In this document: piece by piece, positions 1 through 8,800 of the stretch
How the letters are laid out: every line of letters begins with the position of its first letter
Numbering within the stretch: the first letter of the stretch is position 1
Made by a program: the position numbers and the translations under genes
Notes under the pieces: model-generated
The model's database searches: none
Told to the model about the DNA's origin: nothing
Seen by the model: the letters and a program-made list of their open reading frames with translations, nothing else
Assembly (NCBI GenBank): GCA_003279635.1
Contig: QCHK01000008.1
Location: 1-64,000 of the forward strand
From: Prochlorococcus sp. AG-402-B05
GTDB taxonomy: Bacteria; Cyanobacteriota; Cyanobacteriia; PCC-6307; Cyanobiaceae
Reading direction: 5' to 3'
DNA length: 64,000 nucleotides

Positions 1-592
1 ATACAGCACCTTTAGGCTTCATTACCCCAACAATTTCAAAAGACTGATCTTTTATTCTTATTCTCTCTCCCAAACCTTCCTTATCTTTAAAAAGTTTTTC
101 TTCAAGATCGGGACCAATTACAACTACGTTCTTAGCTCCTTTTGTATCTTGATTATTGATAAAACGACCTTTAGCAATTTCAAAGCTTCTTACAATTAAA
201 AAATCACTTGTAACCCCTGAAATAGAACTACTTGTACTTTTAGAACCAGTTTGGATGACTTCATTCGATGATATTTGTGGGGCTACTCTTTTTACAGTAG
301 GAACTTGTTCTCTTATTGCTTTTGCATCTTTAAGAACTAGGTTCTTGGGAAAAGCCACTCCTCTTCTTCTTGTGTCGTTATTCCCAGGAACAACAAATAA
401 AACATTTGCGCCAAGATTGCTTAGTTGGTTTTCCGCAAGATTTTGTGCCCCTCTTCCTACACCTACAAGTGTTATCACAGAGGCATTCCCAATCACTATT
501 CCTAGCATTGTTAATAAGCTTCTAAATTTATTAGATTTAAGATTCTTTATTGCCATTCCCGAGGTTTCAGCAAGCGGGAGTTTTCTTTTCAT
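1..592 (-). CDS. ABC transporter permease, MacB/FtsX type (3' end outside window)
   Basis: This is the N-terminal ~197 residues of an integral-membrane permease whose end lies beyond position 1, so it is absent from the ORF track. Reading the minus strand from the ATG at 592 gives a basic start, then a first membrane segment with the typical LLTMLGIVIGNASVI and VGVGRGAQN motifs, then a hydrophilic MacB-like extracytoplasmic region with NLGANVLFVVPG. This order matches the MacB/LolC/DevC permease family, which exports peptides, lipoproteins or glycolipids in partnership with an ATPase. The substrate cannot be told. The start lies 6 nt after the pyk stop, so the two are probably co-transcribed. 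The track ORF at 156-602 is its antisense shadow. Confidence 0.85.
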   Translation of the reverse strand, partial: MKRKLPLAETSGMAIKNLKSNKFRSLLTMLGIVIGNASVITLVGVGRGAQNLAENQLSNLGANVLFVVPGNNDTRRRGVAFPKNLVLKDAKAIREQVPTVKRVAPQISSNEVIQTGSKSTSSSISGVTSDFLIVRSFEIAKGRFINNQDTKGAKNVVVIGPDLEEKLFKDKEGLGERIRIKDQSFEIVGVMKPKGAV

Positions 593-598
593 ATGTTT

Positions 599-2056
599 TT
601 AGATAAATAAAGATTCATTGTCATCTTCTGAGCTAACTATCCCAACCTTTACCAAGTCTGTTGACCCACTTACCCCTGATAGTGTTCCAGCTGTCTCAAC
701 AACAAGATCTCCTTGCTTAAGGATTTTCATTTTTTTGGCCATATTCATAGCATCATTAAATGTTTTTGACGTGCTTGTTTGATTTTCTATTAGAAGTGGC
801 GTTACACCCCAGACAAGTTGAAGTGTGCTGGCAACACTTTTTTCATTAGTTACTGCTAATACTGGAGTGGGAGGTCTAAACTTGCTTACGTTTTTAGCGG
901 TAGCACCACTTTTTGTTAAAGGTATTATGGCTGCAGCGTTTATTTGTCTGGCAATACTGCTTACAGCCGCGCTAATAGCATTTGGAATAGTGCTTGGAAG
1001 ATGACTTTCTAATGCTTTTTGTGGATAATCTCGTTCGATTCTTTTCGCAATAGTAGCCATAGTTGCTACAGCCTCAATTGGATAATCACCCACTGCAGTC
1101 TCATTTGAGAGCATTACAGCATCAGTGCCATCGAGTATTGCATTTGCCACGTCACTCACCTCTGCTCTTGTAGGCCTTGGGCTTGAAGCCATTGAATCAA
1201 GCATTTGTGTGGCCGTAATAATTGGTATGCCAAGGCTGTTTGCCTTTTTGATAAGTTGTTTTTGTAATAATGGAACTTCTTCTGCTGGCATCTCTACACC
1301 GAGATCACCTCTAGCTACCATTACTCCATCACATAATTTTAAGACAGCGTCTATTTGATCAATGGCTTCAAATTTTTCTATCTTCGCAACTACTGGGGTG
1401 TCAAACCCATGATTTCTAATTAAATCTTTTATTTCTATTAAATCAGAAGGATTTCTTACAAAACTGAGTGCTACCCAATCAACGCCTTGTTTTAAACCAA
1501 ATGCCAGATCTTTTTTATCTTTGTCTGTTAAAGCCCTTATTGAGAGTTGAACATCAGGGAAATTAACCCCTTTGTTATTAGATAGAACCCCACCCACAGT
1601 TATTGAACAAATTAATCTTTGTTCTTTTAAATCCACTTCTTCAACTTTCATCTCTACCCTTCCATCATCCAACAGAATTCGATTTCCAATACTTACTTCT
1701 TCAGCTAGTTTGTCGTAAGTGACATTGGCTTGGTACTTATTACAGTCAATGTTTTTTGATGTAAGAATAAATTTATCGCCATTCTTGACATTAACTGGGC
1801 CGTTTTTAAATCTTCCAAGTCTAATTTTAGGTCCCTGAAGATCTTGAAGGATTCCTATGTGTATACCTAGATCATCTGAAACTTTTCTAATTGTTTTTAT
1901 TCTATGTGCATGTTCTTCATGGTCACCATGACTAAAATTTAGACGGAAAGTAGTCGCACCAGCTTCTACTAACTTACTTATTTGACTCGCACTCTCAGTT
2001 GCGGGACCTATAGTAGCTACAATCTTGGTCCTTCTGGCTAGGTCGAGTATTTTCAT
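599..2056 (-). CDS. pyk: pyruvate kinase
   Basis: Converts phosphoenolpyruvate and ADP to pyruvate and ATP, the last step of glycolysis, in the cytoplasm. The 485-aa product has the N-terminal substrate-binding sequence TKIVATIGPATES and the RLNFSHGDHEEH segment. The catalytic signature VAKIEKFEAIDQID...MVARGDLGVEMP is present, with the Lys and the Mg-binding Glu, followed by ITATQMLDSM. A C-terminal allosteric-type domain contains TKSGATAKNVSKFRPPTPVL. The length fits the shorter cyanobacterial isoform, without the extra C-terminal PEP-utiliser-like domain of the ~590-aa form. It is transcribed toward the downstream permease. Confidence 0.97.
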   Translation of the reverse strand: MKILDLARRTKIVATIGPATESASQISKLVEAGATTFRLNFSHGDHEEHAHRIKTIRKVSDDLGIHIGILQDLQGPKIRLGRFKNGPVNVKNGDKFILTSKNIDCNKYQANVTYDKLAEEVSIGNRILLDDGRVEMKVEEVDLKEQRLICSITVGGVLSNNKGVNFPDVQLSIRALTDKDKKDLAFGLKQGVDWVALSFVRNPSDLIEIKDLIRNHGFDTPVVAKIEKFEAIDQIDAVLKLCDGVMVARGDLGVEMPAEEVPLLQKQLIKKANSLGIPIITATQMLDSMASSPRPTRAEVSDVANAILDGTDAVMLSNETAVGDYPIEAVATMATIAKRIERDYPQKALESHLPSTIPNAISAAVSSIARQINAAAIIPLTKSGATAKNVSKFRPPTPVLAVTNEKSVASTLQLVWGVTPLLIENQTSTSKTFNDAMNMAKKMKILKQGDLVVETAGTLSGVSGSTDLVKVGIVSSEDDNESLFI

Positions 2057-2134
2057 TTATTTGACTTGTGATAACAAAAAACTAACATCTTATTGCGTTT
2101 TATTTGTCAACTTTACTTTTTCAAGAGAATAAAT

Positions 2135-2464
2135 ATGGAATTAAATGATTACCAAAGAGAATCTCGTAAGACAGCTCTTTATCCTGATGTTGGAAGTAAT
2201 GCTATTTATCCAACATTAGGTCTTGTTGGTGAAGCAGGGGAGGTTGCTGACAAAGTAAAGAAAATTCTAAGAGACAAAAAAGGTTTATTTGATAAAGATA
2301 GTAAGGATGCAATTAAATTTGAACTAGGTGATGTTCTTTGGTACATATCCCAGCTCTCTAGCGAGCTGGGATATGAATTGGAAGAGGTCGCTCATGCAAA
2401 CCTACAAAAGCTCAACAGTCGAAAATCTCGAGGAAAAATCCAAGGTAGTGGCGATGATCGATGA
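2135..2464 (+). CDS. MazG-like nucleotide pyrophosphohydrolase
   Basis: A 109-aa all-alpha NTP pyrophosphohydrolase of the MazG superfamily. It carries the metal-binding ExxE...ExxD arrangement: GLVGEAGEVADKVKK and then FELGDVLWYISQ. Such enzymes hydrolyse (d)NTPs to monophosphates and may clean up aberrant nucleotides. The substrate here is not known. I use the ATG at 2135 rather than the track start at 2093. Homology begins at MELNDYQ and an AGAGA-like ribosome site lies about 7 nt upstream, while the extra 14 residues look unrelated to the family. It is a single gene between divergent pyk and convergent yggT. A perfect inverted repeat lies inside the coding region. Confidence 0.9.
   Translation: MELNDYQRESRKTALYPDVGSNAIYPTLGLVGEAGEVADKVKKILRDKKGLFDKDSKDAIKFELGDVLWYISQLSSELGYELEEVAHANLQKLNSRKSRGKIQGSGDDR
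2344..2375. repeat. perfect 13-bp inverted repeat inside mazG-like CDS
   Basis: The arms CATATCCCAGCTC and GAGCTGGGATATG are exact reverse complements separated by 6 nt (TCTAGC). The sequence codes for the normal YISQLSSELGYE part of the MazG fold, so it is not an inserted element. It uses comparatively G/C-rich codons (CAG, CTC, GAG, CTG) for this AT-rich genome. Confidence 0.85.
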
Positions 2465-2471
2465 TCTTCAA

Positions 2472-2774
2472 TTATCCATACATTTGAAATCCTCCCATCG
2501 CTAATGCTGCTGCATTTCCTAAAATTCCCTGAACAACTCTAATAACAACAAAAGCTAAAATAGGAGATAAATCTAAGCCTGCTAATGGAGGTATAATTCC
2601 TCTGAAAAAATTTAGGTAAGGATCAGTAATAGCACACAAATTTACAAGTATGGGATTGCTCATATCAAGATTGGGGAACCATGTAAGCAAAACCCTAATA
2701 ATCAATATTGTTGAATAAATTCCAAGTGTTTTTAAAAGTACAAGCAGAATTGTTGGAATAATTTCGTAACCCAT
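2472..2774 (-). CDS. YggT family membrane protein
   Basis: A 100-aa protein of the YggT/Ycf19 family, which in cyanobacteria and plastids is linked to thylakoid and nucleoid organisation and membrane-protein assembly. Two hydrophobic segments, about residues 5-30 and 65-90, flank the family-typical RVLLTWFPN and DPYLNFFRGIIPPLAGLDLSPI motifs. The end is hydrophobic. It lies 24 nt downstream of scpB on the same strand and is probably co-transcribed with it. It faces the mazG-like gene tail to tail with a 7-nt gap. The molecular activity is not established. Confidence 0.9.
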   Translation of the reverse strand: MGYEIIPTILLVLLKTLGIYSTILIIRVLLTWFPNLDMSNPILVNLCAITDPYLNFFRGIIPPLAGLDLSPILAFVVIRVVQGILGNAAALAMGGFQMYG

Positions 2775-2798
2775 TAGCTTTTAATTTTTTGTATTATA

Positions 2799-3305
2799 TT
2801 AGGCTGCCTTTGTGTCTTCTGCCTTATCTGGTTCAGGTAACACAGAAAATGTTTGATGAAATTTTTCTGACAGAGTTAACCAGAAAGAACGTCCATCCTT
2901 TTGCCGCCTTCTTTCAACGAAGTTTTTTTCTACAAGTTCCTTAATGTGATCGTATGCGCCAGATCCTCTGAGATCAACCAATTCTGATTGGAGTATTTTC
3001 TTTTTGAGTGCAACAGTCGCCAATGTTCTTAATGTCGCAATCGATAAATCTGCTGGAAGGAGATCTTGAACCAACTCTCCTAGTCCTTGCCTTAATTCCA
3101 AGCTGTAATGACTTTTGTTTTCGTTTATTTCTAGAGAAGTGTCACGCTGAGCGTATCCAGCCTTTAGTTCCCAAAGTGCTTTTTCTATTTCATCAATATC
3201 TTTATCTAGTAATTCAGCCATCTCTTTTGATGATGTTGGTCTTCCTTTGAGATATAAGATTGCCTCAATCTTTGCTGGTAATGAAATTTGAATGCTCTCA
3301 CTCAT
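2799..3305 (-). CDS. scpB: segregation and condensation protein B
   Basis: ScpB is the winged-helix kleisin partner of the Smc-ScpA condensin, which compacts and segregates the chromosome. The 168-aa product starts with the family's helix KIEAILYLKGRPTSSKEMAELL (first winged helix). The second winged helix follows, with TLATVALKKKILQSELVDLRGSGAYDHIKELVEKNFV. The tail is short and acidic. The length is normal. Smc and ScpA are not in the window. It is followed by yggT in the same orientation. Confidence 0.93.
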   Translation of the reverse strand: MSESIQISLPAKIEAILYLKGRPTSSKEMAELLDKDIDEIEKALWELKAGYAQRDTSLEINENKSHYSLELRQGLGELVQDLLPADLSIATLRTLATVALKKKILQSELVDLRGSGAYDHIKELVEKNFVERRRQKDGRSFWLTLSEKFHQTFSVLPEPDKAEDTKAA

Positions 3306-3361
3306 AACTTTAAAAAAAATTTTATTTTTCTAGATACTCAAAATTAACGCGTCTAATTAAA

Positions 3362-4897
3362 CTATGCACCTAAAAATAATTTATATGCTGGATTATCTGT
3401 CTCATCCCAATTCTTATAACCTATTTTTTTGACAAATTCATTCCATGCTTGAATTTCGGAATCGCTTACTAGCACACCTATGACTATTCTTCCAATATCA
3501 GCTCCGTGATTTCGATAATGGAATATGCTTATCGTCCACTCAGGTCTCATTGAGTTTACAAATCTCATTAAGGCCCCTGGCCTTTCGGGAAACTCAAATC
3601 TATATAGTAATTCTGTATATTCTCCTTTAGATATTTGACTTATTGATCTTGGTAGCCTGCCACCAACCATATGCCTGAGATGAACTTTTGATAATTCATC
3701 ATTACTTAAATCATGACAATCAAAACCTTTACTTTTGATCTCAGCTGTTAATAATTCCCTATCATTAATATTCAAAACTTCAACACCCATAAATATTTGA
3801 GCTGTTTTCCCTTCTGACATTCTATAACTAAATTCAGTTAGACTTCGCGACCCAAGTGTCTTACATAAAAGTTTTAAACTACCCGCTTTTTCTGGAATTC
3901 CTACTGCAATCATAGCTTCTTTTTCTTCACCTAATTCGGCCCTTTCTGCTACAAATCTTAGCCGTTCAAAATTCATATTTGCACCACAAGCTATTGCAAC
4001 AAGGTTGTTGTTTTTTAACTGATTATTTACAACATGTTTTTTTAAACCAGCAATAGATAATGCACCTGCTGGTTCAAGAATTGATCTTGTATCCTCGAAA
4101 ACATCTTTTATCGCTGCGCAAATTTCGTCAGTACTTACAGTAACCATTTCATCAACATTTTTTTTGCAAATCGAGAACGTCTTTTCTCCTACCTTCCTTA
4201 CCGCAACACCATCTGCAAAAAGGCCAATACTTTCAAGCTCAATAGGTTGATTTGCTTTTAATGAAAGTGTCATTGCGCAAGCATCTTCTGGTTCAACGCC
4301 AATAATCTTTGTCCCTGGCCATATTGCTTTTACGTAAGCACTTACTCCAGCAATAAGTCCCCCTCCTCCCACGGCGATGTAAATAGCATCAGGCGGAGTT
4401 AGACTTTGCCTAAGTATTTCTAGACCTATTGTTCCTTGTCCTGCTATGACTTCAGGATCATCAAATGGATGTATGAAAGTTAGATTTTCTCTATTAGAGA
4501 TCTCTAGAGCCTTTTCATAGCATTCATCATAAGTTTCACCGAAAAGAATAACTTCTGCATTGTGTGACTCTACAGCCCTTACTTTCATCACGGGAGTTGT
4601 AAGAGGCATAACAATTACTGCTCTGCATTTCAGGAATGATGCACTTAATGCAACTCCCTGTGCATGGTTTCCAGCGCTTGATGCAATTACTCCTTTATCT
4701 AGCTCCTCCTTGCTTAGCTGAGACATGCGATTAAATGCACCTCTTAACTTGAATGAGAAGACAGGTTGAAGGTCTTCTCTCTTAAACCAAATGTTGTTTT
4801 TTAATTTTTTGCTTAAGTTTTCCGCGCTTTCTAGTGGGGTTTCTTCAGCAACGTCATAAACGCGAGCTCTTAGGATTTTCTGTAAATAGTCCTCCAT
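3362..4897 (-). CDS. ilvA: threonine ammonia-lyase, biosynthetic
   Basis: A PLP enzyme that deaminates threonine to 2-oxobutanoate, the first committed step of isoleucine synthesis. The PLP-binding Lys50 sits in VFSFKLRGAFN. The phosphate-binding glycine loop is VGGGGLIAGV, and SSAGNHAQGVA is the substrate-side loop. The catalytic domain covers about residues 1-320. After it come two ACT-like regulatory repeats (about 330-511, e.g. AVGIPEKAGSLK and FEFPERPGALMRF), so feedback control by isoleucine is expected. The length of 511 aa matches the long allosteric form. It is divergent from dxs with ~120 nt between. Confidence 0.96.
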   Translation of the reverse strand: MEDYLQKILRARVYDVAEETPLESAENLSKKLKNNIWFKREDLQPVFSFKLRGAFNRMSQLSKEELDKGVIASSAGNHAQGVALSASFLKCRAVIVMPLTTPVMKVRAVESHNAEVILFGETYDECYEKALEISNRENLTFIHPFDDPEVIAGQGTIGLEILRQSLTPPDAIYIAVGGGGLIAGVSAYVKAIWPGTKIIGVEPEDACAMTLSLKANQPIELESIGLFADGVAVRKVGEKTFSICKKNVDEMVTVSTDEICAAIKDVFEDTRSILEPAGALSIAGLKKHVVNNQLKNNNLVAIACGANMNFERLRFVAERAELGEEKEAMIAVGIPEKAGSLKLLCKTLGSRSLTEFSYRMSEGKTAQIFMGVEVLNINDRELLTAEIKSKGFDCHDLSNDELSKVHLRHMVGGRLPRSISQISKGEYTELLYRFEFPERPGALMRFVNSMRPEWTISIFHYRNHGADIGRIVIGVLVSDSEIQAWNEFVKKIGYKNWDETDNPAYKLFLGA

Positions 4898-5016
4898 ATC
4901 TAGTTTTTTAAAGATTTTTTGTTCTTGTGTTTTCTACATTCCATTTGTTCTTGTTCAAGTTTTATCAAAATGTACGGTAGACCTCGTAGATTGGAAGGAT
5001 TCAATCTCAGAGTTAT

Positions 5017-6903
5017 ATGCGTCTGAGCCAGTTAAGTCATCCTAATGAGCTTCATGGCTTAGCCATAAGTGATTTGGAAGATGTTGCTTGCCAAATTAGA
5101 GAAAGGCATCTTCAAGTAGTTTCTACTAGTGGTGGTCACTTAGGTCCAGGTCTTGGTGTTGTTGAGTTAACAATTGCTCTCTATCAGACTTTAGATCTAG
5201 ATGTAGATAAAGTTATTTGGGATGTTGGACATCAAGCTTATCCTCACAAGTTACTTACGGGAAGATATAACCGATTTGATTCTCTCAGACAGCAAAAAGG
5301 CGTAGCTGGTTATCTAAAAAGAACAGAAAGTAAATTTGATCATTTTGGAGCTGGACATGCCAGCACATCAATTTCTGCCGCTCTTGGTATGGCTATTGCC
5401 AGAGACCGAAAAGGGGAAGATTATAAATGTGTTGCAGTAATTGGAGATGGTGCACTTACCGGTGGAATGGCTTTGGAGGCTATTAATCATGCAGGACATC
5501 TTCCAAAAACACCTCTTTTGGTTGTCCTAAATGATAATGATATGTCGATTTCTCCTCCTGTTGGAGCATTATCGACTTATTTAAATCGTATGCGTCATAG
5601 CCCGCCTGTTCAATTCATATCTGACAGTGTCCAAGAAAGTGTGAAAAATCTTCCTTTCATGGGAGATGCTATACAAGAGGAATTTAAATCTCTTACTGGA
5701 AGCGTTAGACGTTTAGCAGTTCCAAGTGTTGGTGCTGTTTTTGAGGAATTGGGTTTTACTTATATGGGTCCTGTAGATGGGCATGATATTGTTGAATTGA
5801 CTAGAACATTTAATGCTGCGCATAAAGTTGGTGGACCTGTAATGGTCCATGTCGCTACTACAAAGGGAAAAGGTTATCCATATGCTGAAGCTGATCAGGT
5901 TGGTTACCATGCTCAGTCTTCCTTTGATCTAACAACAGGAAAATCTATTCCCTCTAAAACTCCTAAACCTCCAAGTTTTAGCAAGGTATTTGGACAAACT
6001 TTAGTAAAACTTTGCGAACAAGACAGCAAAATTGTAGGTATTACTGCTGCAATGGCAGAAGGTACAGCTTTAAATCTTTTACAGAAAGCTATTCCTGATC
6101 AATATGTTGATGTTGGTATCGCAGAACAACATGCTGTAACTCTTGCTGGTGGTATGGCTTGCGAAGGCATAAAACCAGTTGTTGCCATTTACAGTACTTT
6201 TTTACAACGTGCATATGATCAGTTGATCCATGATATTGGAATACAGAATTTACCTGTAACTTTTGTATTAGATAGAGCTGGAATTGTTGGTGCTGATGGC
6301 CCAACTCATCAAGGGCAATATGACATTAGTTATTTAAGGTGTATTCCAAACTTTACTGTTATGGCTCCAAAAGATGAGTCTGAATTGCAGCAAATGTTGG
6401 TTACCTGTATTAATCACAATGGTCCATCAGCTCTAAGGATACCTCGAGGTTCTGGAGAAGGTGCAGCTTTGATGGAGGAAGGATGGGAATCTCTAGAAAT
6501 TGGTAAAGCTGAGACTATAGAAGAGGGCGAAAACTTATTAATAATTGGTTATGGCTCTATGGTTTTCCCAGCAATTAAAACAGCAGCAATACTGAAAGAA
6601 TTAGGAGTGAATAGTACTGTTATTAACGCTCGCTTCATAAGACCATTAGATGAGGATACTATTCATGAGGCAGCAAAAAGAATTGGGAAAGTAGTAACAA
6701 TGGAAGAAGGAACACTATTGGGCGGCTTTGGATCTGCTGTTGTTGAATCTTTTAATGATAATGATATTTTTGTCCCTACATTAAGAATTGGAATACCAGA
6801 CAAATTAGTCGATCATGCAACGCCGCAACAAAGCAAAGAATCGCTTGGATTAACTCCCGAAATGATGTCTGATCAAATTAGAAAGAAATTCAATTTTAAT
6901 TAA
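5017..6903 (+). CDS. dxs: 1-deoxy-D-xylulose-5-phosphate synthase
   Basis: A thiamine-diphosphate transketolase-like enzyme joining pyruvate and glyceraldehyde 3-phosphate. It is the entry step of the MEP isoprenoid pathway feeding chlorophyll phytol, carotenoids and quinones. The ThDP/Mg motif is [18 protein letters not shown]...NDNDMSIS. The N-terminal active-site piece is [16 protein letters not shown]. The central pyrimidine-binding domain has [15 protein letters not shown] and [15 protein letters not shown], and a transketolase C-terminal domain follows. The length of 628 aa is normal. A GGAAGG-like ribosome site lies about 20 nt before the ATG, further than usual. A strong hairpin follows the stop. 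Confidence 0.97.
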   Translation: MRLSQLSHPNELHGLAISDLEDVACQIRERHLQVVSTSGGHLGPGLGVVELTIALYQTLDLDVDKVIWDVGHQAYPHKLLTGRYNRFDSLRQQKGVAGYLKRTESKFDHFGAGHASTSISAALGMAIARDRKGEDYKCVAVIGDGALTGGMALEAINHAGHLPKTPLLVVLNDNDMSISPPVGALSTYLNRMRHSPPVQFISDSVQESVKNLPFMGDAIQEEFKSLTGSVRRLAVPSVGAVFEELGFTYMGPVDGHDIVELTRTFNAAHKVGGPVMVHVATTKGKGYPYAEADQVGYHAQSSFDLTTGKSIPSKTPKPPSFSKVFGQTLVKLCEQDSKIVGITAAMAEGTALNLLQKAIPDQYVDVGIAEQHAVTLAGGMACEGIKPVVAIYSTFLQRAYDQLIHDIGIQNLPVTFVLDRAGIVGADGPTHQGQYDISYLRCIPNFTVMAPKDESELQQMLVTCINHNGPSALRIPRGSGEGAALMEEGWESLEIGKAETIEEGENLLIIGYGSMVFPAIKTAAILKELGVNSTVINARFIRPLDEDTIHEAAKRIGKVVTMEEGTLLGGFGSAVVESFNDNDIFVPTLRIGIPDKLVDHATPQQSKESLGLTPEMMSDQIRKKFNFN

Positions 6904-6912
6904 TTATTCTTC

Positions 6913-6955
6913 AAATAAAAAAAGAATTATTGAATAAATAATCCTTTTTTTATTT
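6913..6955. terminator. bidirectional Rho-independent terminator between dxs and psaK
   Basis: A nearly perfect 19-bp hairpin with one A-C mismatch: arm AAATAAAAAAAGAATTATT against AATAATCCTTTTTTTATTT, loop about 5 nt. The T-run follows on either strand, so it can end both dxs (+) and psaK (-). It sits in the convergent gap. Confidence 0.75.
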
Positions 6956-6974
6956 TTTAATTTGAAACTTAAAG

Positions 6975-7238
6975 CTATAAAACTCCTCTCGCTGCAAGAC
7001 CCAATATTGAGCCTATTCCCAAAACATGACCTAAGCAATTTGCACCAACGAAAGCACCATGACTTAGACCACCATAAAACTGAGCATTAGGCATTGGAAA
7101 ACCTTCATTGGGCTTTTCAATATTTGATCTAGCTATGGCATACGCGAGCAGATTACAAATGATCATTACAACGGCACATTTCGGAGACCACTGGAATGTC
7201 ACTGGATCAGCTGCTGCCAGCAAAGTTGTAAACATCAT
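6975..7238 (-). CDS. psaK: photosystem I reaction center subunit PsaK
   Basis: PsaK is a peripheral two-helix thylakoid membrane subunit of photosystem I that binds antenna chlorophyll. The 87-aa product has a short N-terminal leader-like segment MMFTTLLAAADPVTFQWSP, as is usual for cyanobacterial PsaK. Helix 1 follows (AVVMIICNLLAYAIA), then the stromal loop with RSNIEKPNEGFP, then helix 2 with GANCLGHVLGIGSILGL. It is transcribed toward the dxs terminator and lies 67 nt downstream of DUF3593. Confidence 0.95.
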   Translation of the reverse strand: MMFTTLLAAADPVTFQWSPKCAVVMIICNLLAYAIARSNIEKPNEGFPMPNAQFYGGLSHGAFVGANCLGHVLGIGSILGLAARGVL

Positions 7239-7305
7239 TTATGTCTATCAGTTGTTTTCATTATCGTTCACAAAGCATACTAATGAGTCATTTGTTACTC
7301 ACCTC

Positions 7306-7650
7306 TTAAGAGTTATTTACTTCTGTTTTTTTTCTTGCCGACTGCAACATTAAAACAAAACCGTAAACAACTAAAGCATCACTTATCGTTAAGAAGGATT
7401 CTGCAAGTCCGTGCAGGACATCTACATTTGTTAATTCTTCTCCAAAATAAATTAGGGAGATTATTGCAAAAACAATAGTCATGAAAACAAATAACAGAGT
7501 TAATTTAAATCCTAATAATGATATTTTGGGTATTGACTTTGTTTTTCCAGCGTATCTCAGAAATACAAGATATGGAATTAGTGAAAGTATAAAAAAAGGA
7601 CTAGGATCAACTCGTGCAATTGATTCAAGACTAAGAATTGAAATATTCAT
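7306..7650 (-). CDS. DUF3593 family membrane protein
   Basis: A 114-aa protein with three predicted hydrophobic segments (about residues 18-32, 48-70 and 85-105). It matches the DUF3593 family confined to cyanobacteria and plant plastids. Conserved-looking pieces include DPSPFFILSLIPYLVFLR and the GLAESFLTISDALVVYGF helix. The function is unknown. It overlaps the upstream DUF2499 gene by 4 nt, so the pair is probably translationally coupled, and the two families commonly travel together in cyanobacteria. The psaK gene follows, which fits a thylakoid location, but that is inference. Confidence 0.85.
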   Translation of the reverse strand: MNISILSLESIARVDPSPFFILSLIPYLVFLRYAGKTKSIPKISLLGFKLTLLFVFMTIVFAIISLIYFGEELTNVDVLHGLAESFLTISDALVVYGFVLMLQSARKKTEVNNS

Positions 7651-7955
7651 TGGTTTGGTTGCGAAGATTCAGCTCTAAACAAATTCCAAGCTGCAAACGC
7701 AAGACATATATTTCCTAGAGTTGTAAGAGCTGCCTGTAGAACAACTAATCCTTTTAATTCAATACTGTTGTCGAATATATGCCATGTGATTGCTGCCATT
7801 GCACTAGCTAAATTTGGCAACATTGCTAAAGCAAAATAACCCAAAGCCTTGTTCTTGGTTATTGATGAAATATAGTCAATTATTATTATTGCAATCGCCC
7901 ACTCAAATAGAGTCGCAATATGGATAAACCATGTTCCTAATGAGAGTTCATGCAT
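7647..7955 (-). CDS. DUF2499 family membrane protein
   Basis: A 102-aa cyanobacterial/plastid membrane protein of the DUF2499 family. It starts with the family sequence MHELSLGTWFIHIATLFEWAIA. Three hydrophobic segments follow, one containing MLPNLASAMAAITWHIFDN. The function is unknown. It overlaps the downstream DUF3593 by 4 nt and the upstream peroxiredoxin gene by 8 nt, forming a tight run toward psaK. Confidence 0.87.
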   Translation of the reverse strand: MHELSLGTWFIHIATLFEWAIAIIIIDYISSITKNKALGYFALAMLPNLASAMAAITWHIFDNSIELKGLVVLQAALTTLGNICLAFAAWNLFRAESSQPNQ

Positions 7956-8502
7956 ATATTTTTTGTTGTTTAATTAGCTCTTCTAAAACTTCTTGAGCAT
8001 GCCCAATTGGTCTTACTCCTATCCATTTATATACAACTATACCTTCTGGGTTGATAAGAAATGTATTTCTTTTTGAGTAGGGATTTAACCATGAATCGTA
8101 TGACTTACTAATTTCTGAATTTGCATCTGATAGTAATGTATATCCAAGTTTTTCGGATGTACAAAATGATTCGTGCTCTTCTTCACTATCTGCACTGATC
8201 CCAACTATTGAGGCATTAATTTTATTATATTTAGACAGATTATCTTGAAAATTTTTTGCCTCTAATGTACAACCACTTGAGAAATCTTTAGGATAAAAAT
8301 ATATAACTAACCATTTTTTTGAAAAATCATCCAATGACCATTGCTTTTTATTTGGGATGTTTTTGTTATATCCATTCAACAAAAAATCGGGTGCCTTTTT
8401 GCCAAGGGTAACTGAATTTATATTTGCAAATAGTCTCGAAGGTTTAATAAATAAAATACTAGAAAATAAAATAAACGATTTTATAAATTCACTTCTTTTC
8501 AT
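7948..8502 (-). CDS. peroxiredoxin, PrxQ/Bcp type, probably exported
   Basis: A thiol peroxidase reducing H2O2 and alkyl hydroperoxides. The peroxidatic Cys lies in FYPKDFSSGCTLEAKNF, the PrxQ/Bcp motif. The usual resolving Cys five residues later is replaced by Asn in this helix (GCTLEAKN), so it is either a 1-Cys-type variant or uses another cysteine (FCTSEK). I start at the second Met (MKRSEF, 8502) instead of 8517. This gives a basic N-terminus followed by a hydrophobic stretch FILFSSILFI that resembles a signal peptide, suggesting lumenal or periplasmic work. It overlaps the DUF2499 gene and lies 17 nt after rpmB. Confidence 0.88.
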   Translation of the reverse strand: MKRSEFIKSFILFSSILFIKPSRLFANINSVTLGKKAPDFLLNGYNKNIPNKKQWSLDDFSKKWLVIYFYPKDFSSGCTLEAKNFQDNLSKYNKINASIVGISADSEEEHESFCTSEKLGYTLLSDANSEISKSYDSWLNPYSKRNTFLINPEGIVVYKWIGVRPIGHAQEVLEELIKQQKIYA

Positions 8503-8519
8503 TTGATAAAAAATCAAAT

Positions 8520-8756
8520 TTAAAGTTTGTTTAAATCAACCCCTAATGATTTGGCATATTTTCCTAAACCTTTTTTCTGAATAGTTTTTAGTGCTCTTGT
8601 CGTAACTCTTATATTAATCCATTTGTTTTCTTCTTCCCACCACAATCTACGTTGCTGCAAATTTGCTTGCTGCAATTTTTTAGTTCTGATATGGGAATGG
8701 CTGACTGACATTCCGTTATTAGCCCTTGTGCCTGTAAGTTGGCAAACTCTAGACAT
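8520..8756 (-). CDS. rpmB: 50S ribosomal protein L28
   Basis: A 78-aa basic protein starting [26 protein letters not shown], the L28 signature, and ending with [25 protein letters not shown]. It is a large-subunit structural protein of normal bacterial length. The gene lies 44 nt downstream of htpG and just upstream of the peroxiredoxin gene, all on the minus strand. Confidence 0.97.
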   Translation of the reverse strand: MSRVCQLTGTRANNGMSVSHSHIRTKKLQQANLQQRRLWWEEENKWINIRVTTRALKTIQKKGLGKYAKSLGVDLNKL

Positions 8757-8800
8757 TTTTTAATCTTATTCGTTTATTTATTCTATCAAATGAGTTGAGT

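Noticed and set aside
156-602. 148-aa plus-strand ORF
   Set aside because: Antisense of the truncated ABC permease, whose minus-strand frame has clear family motifs.
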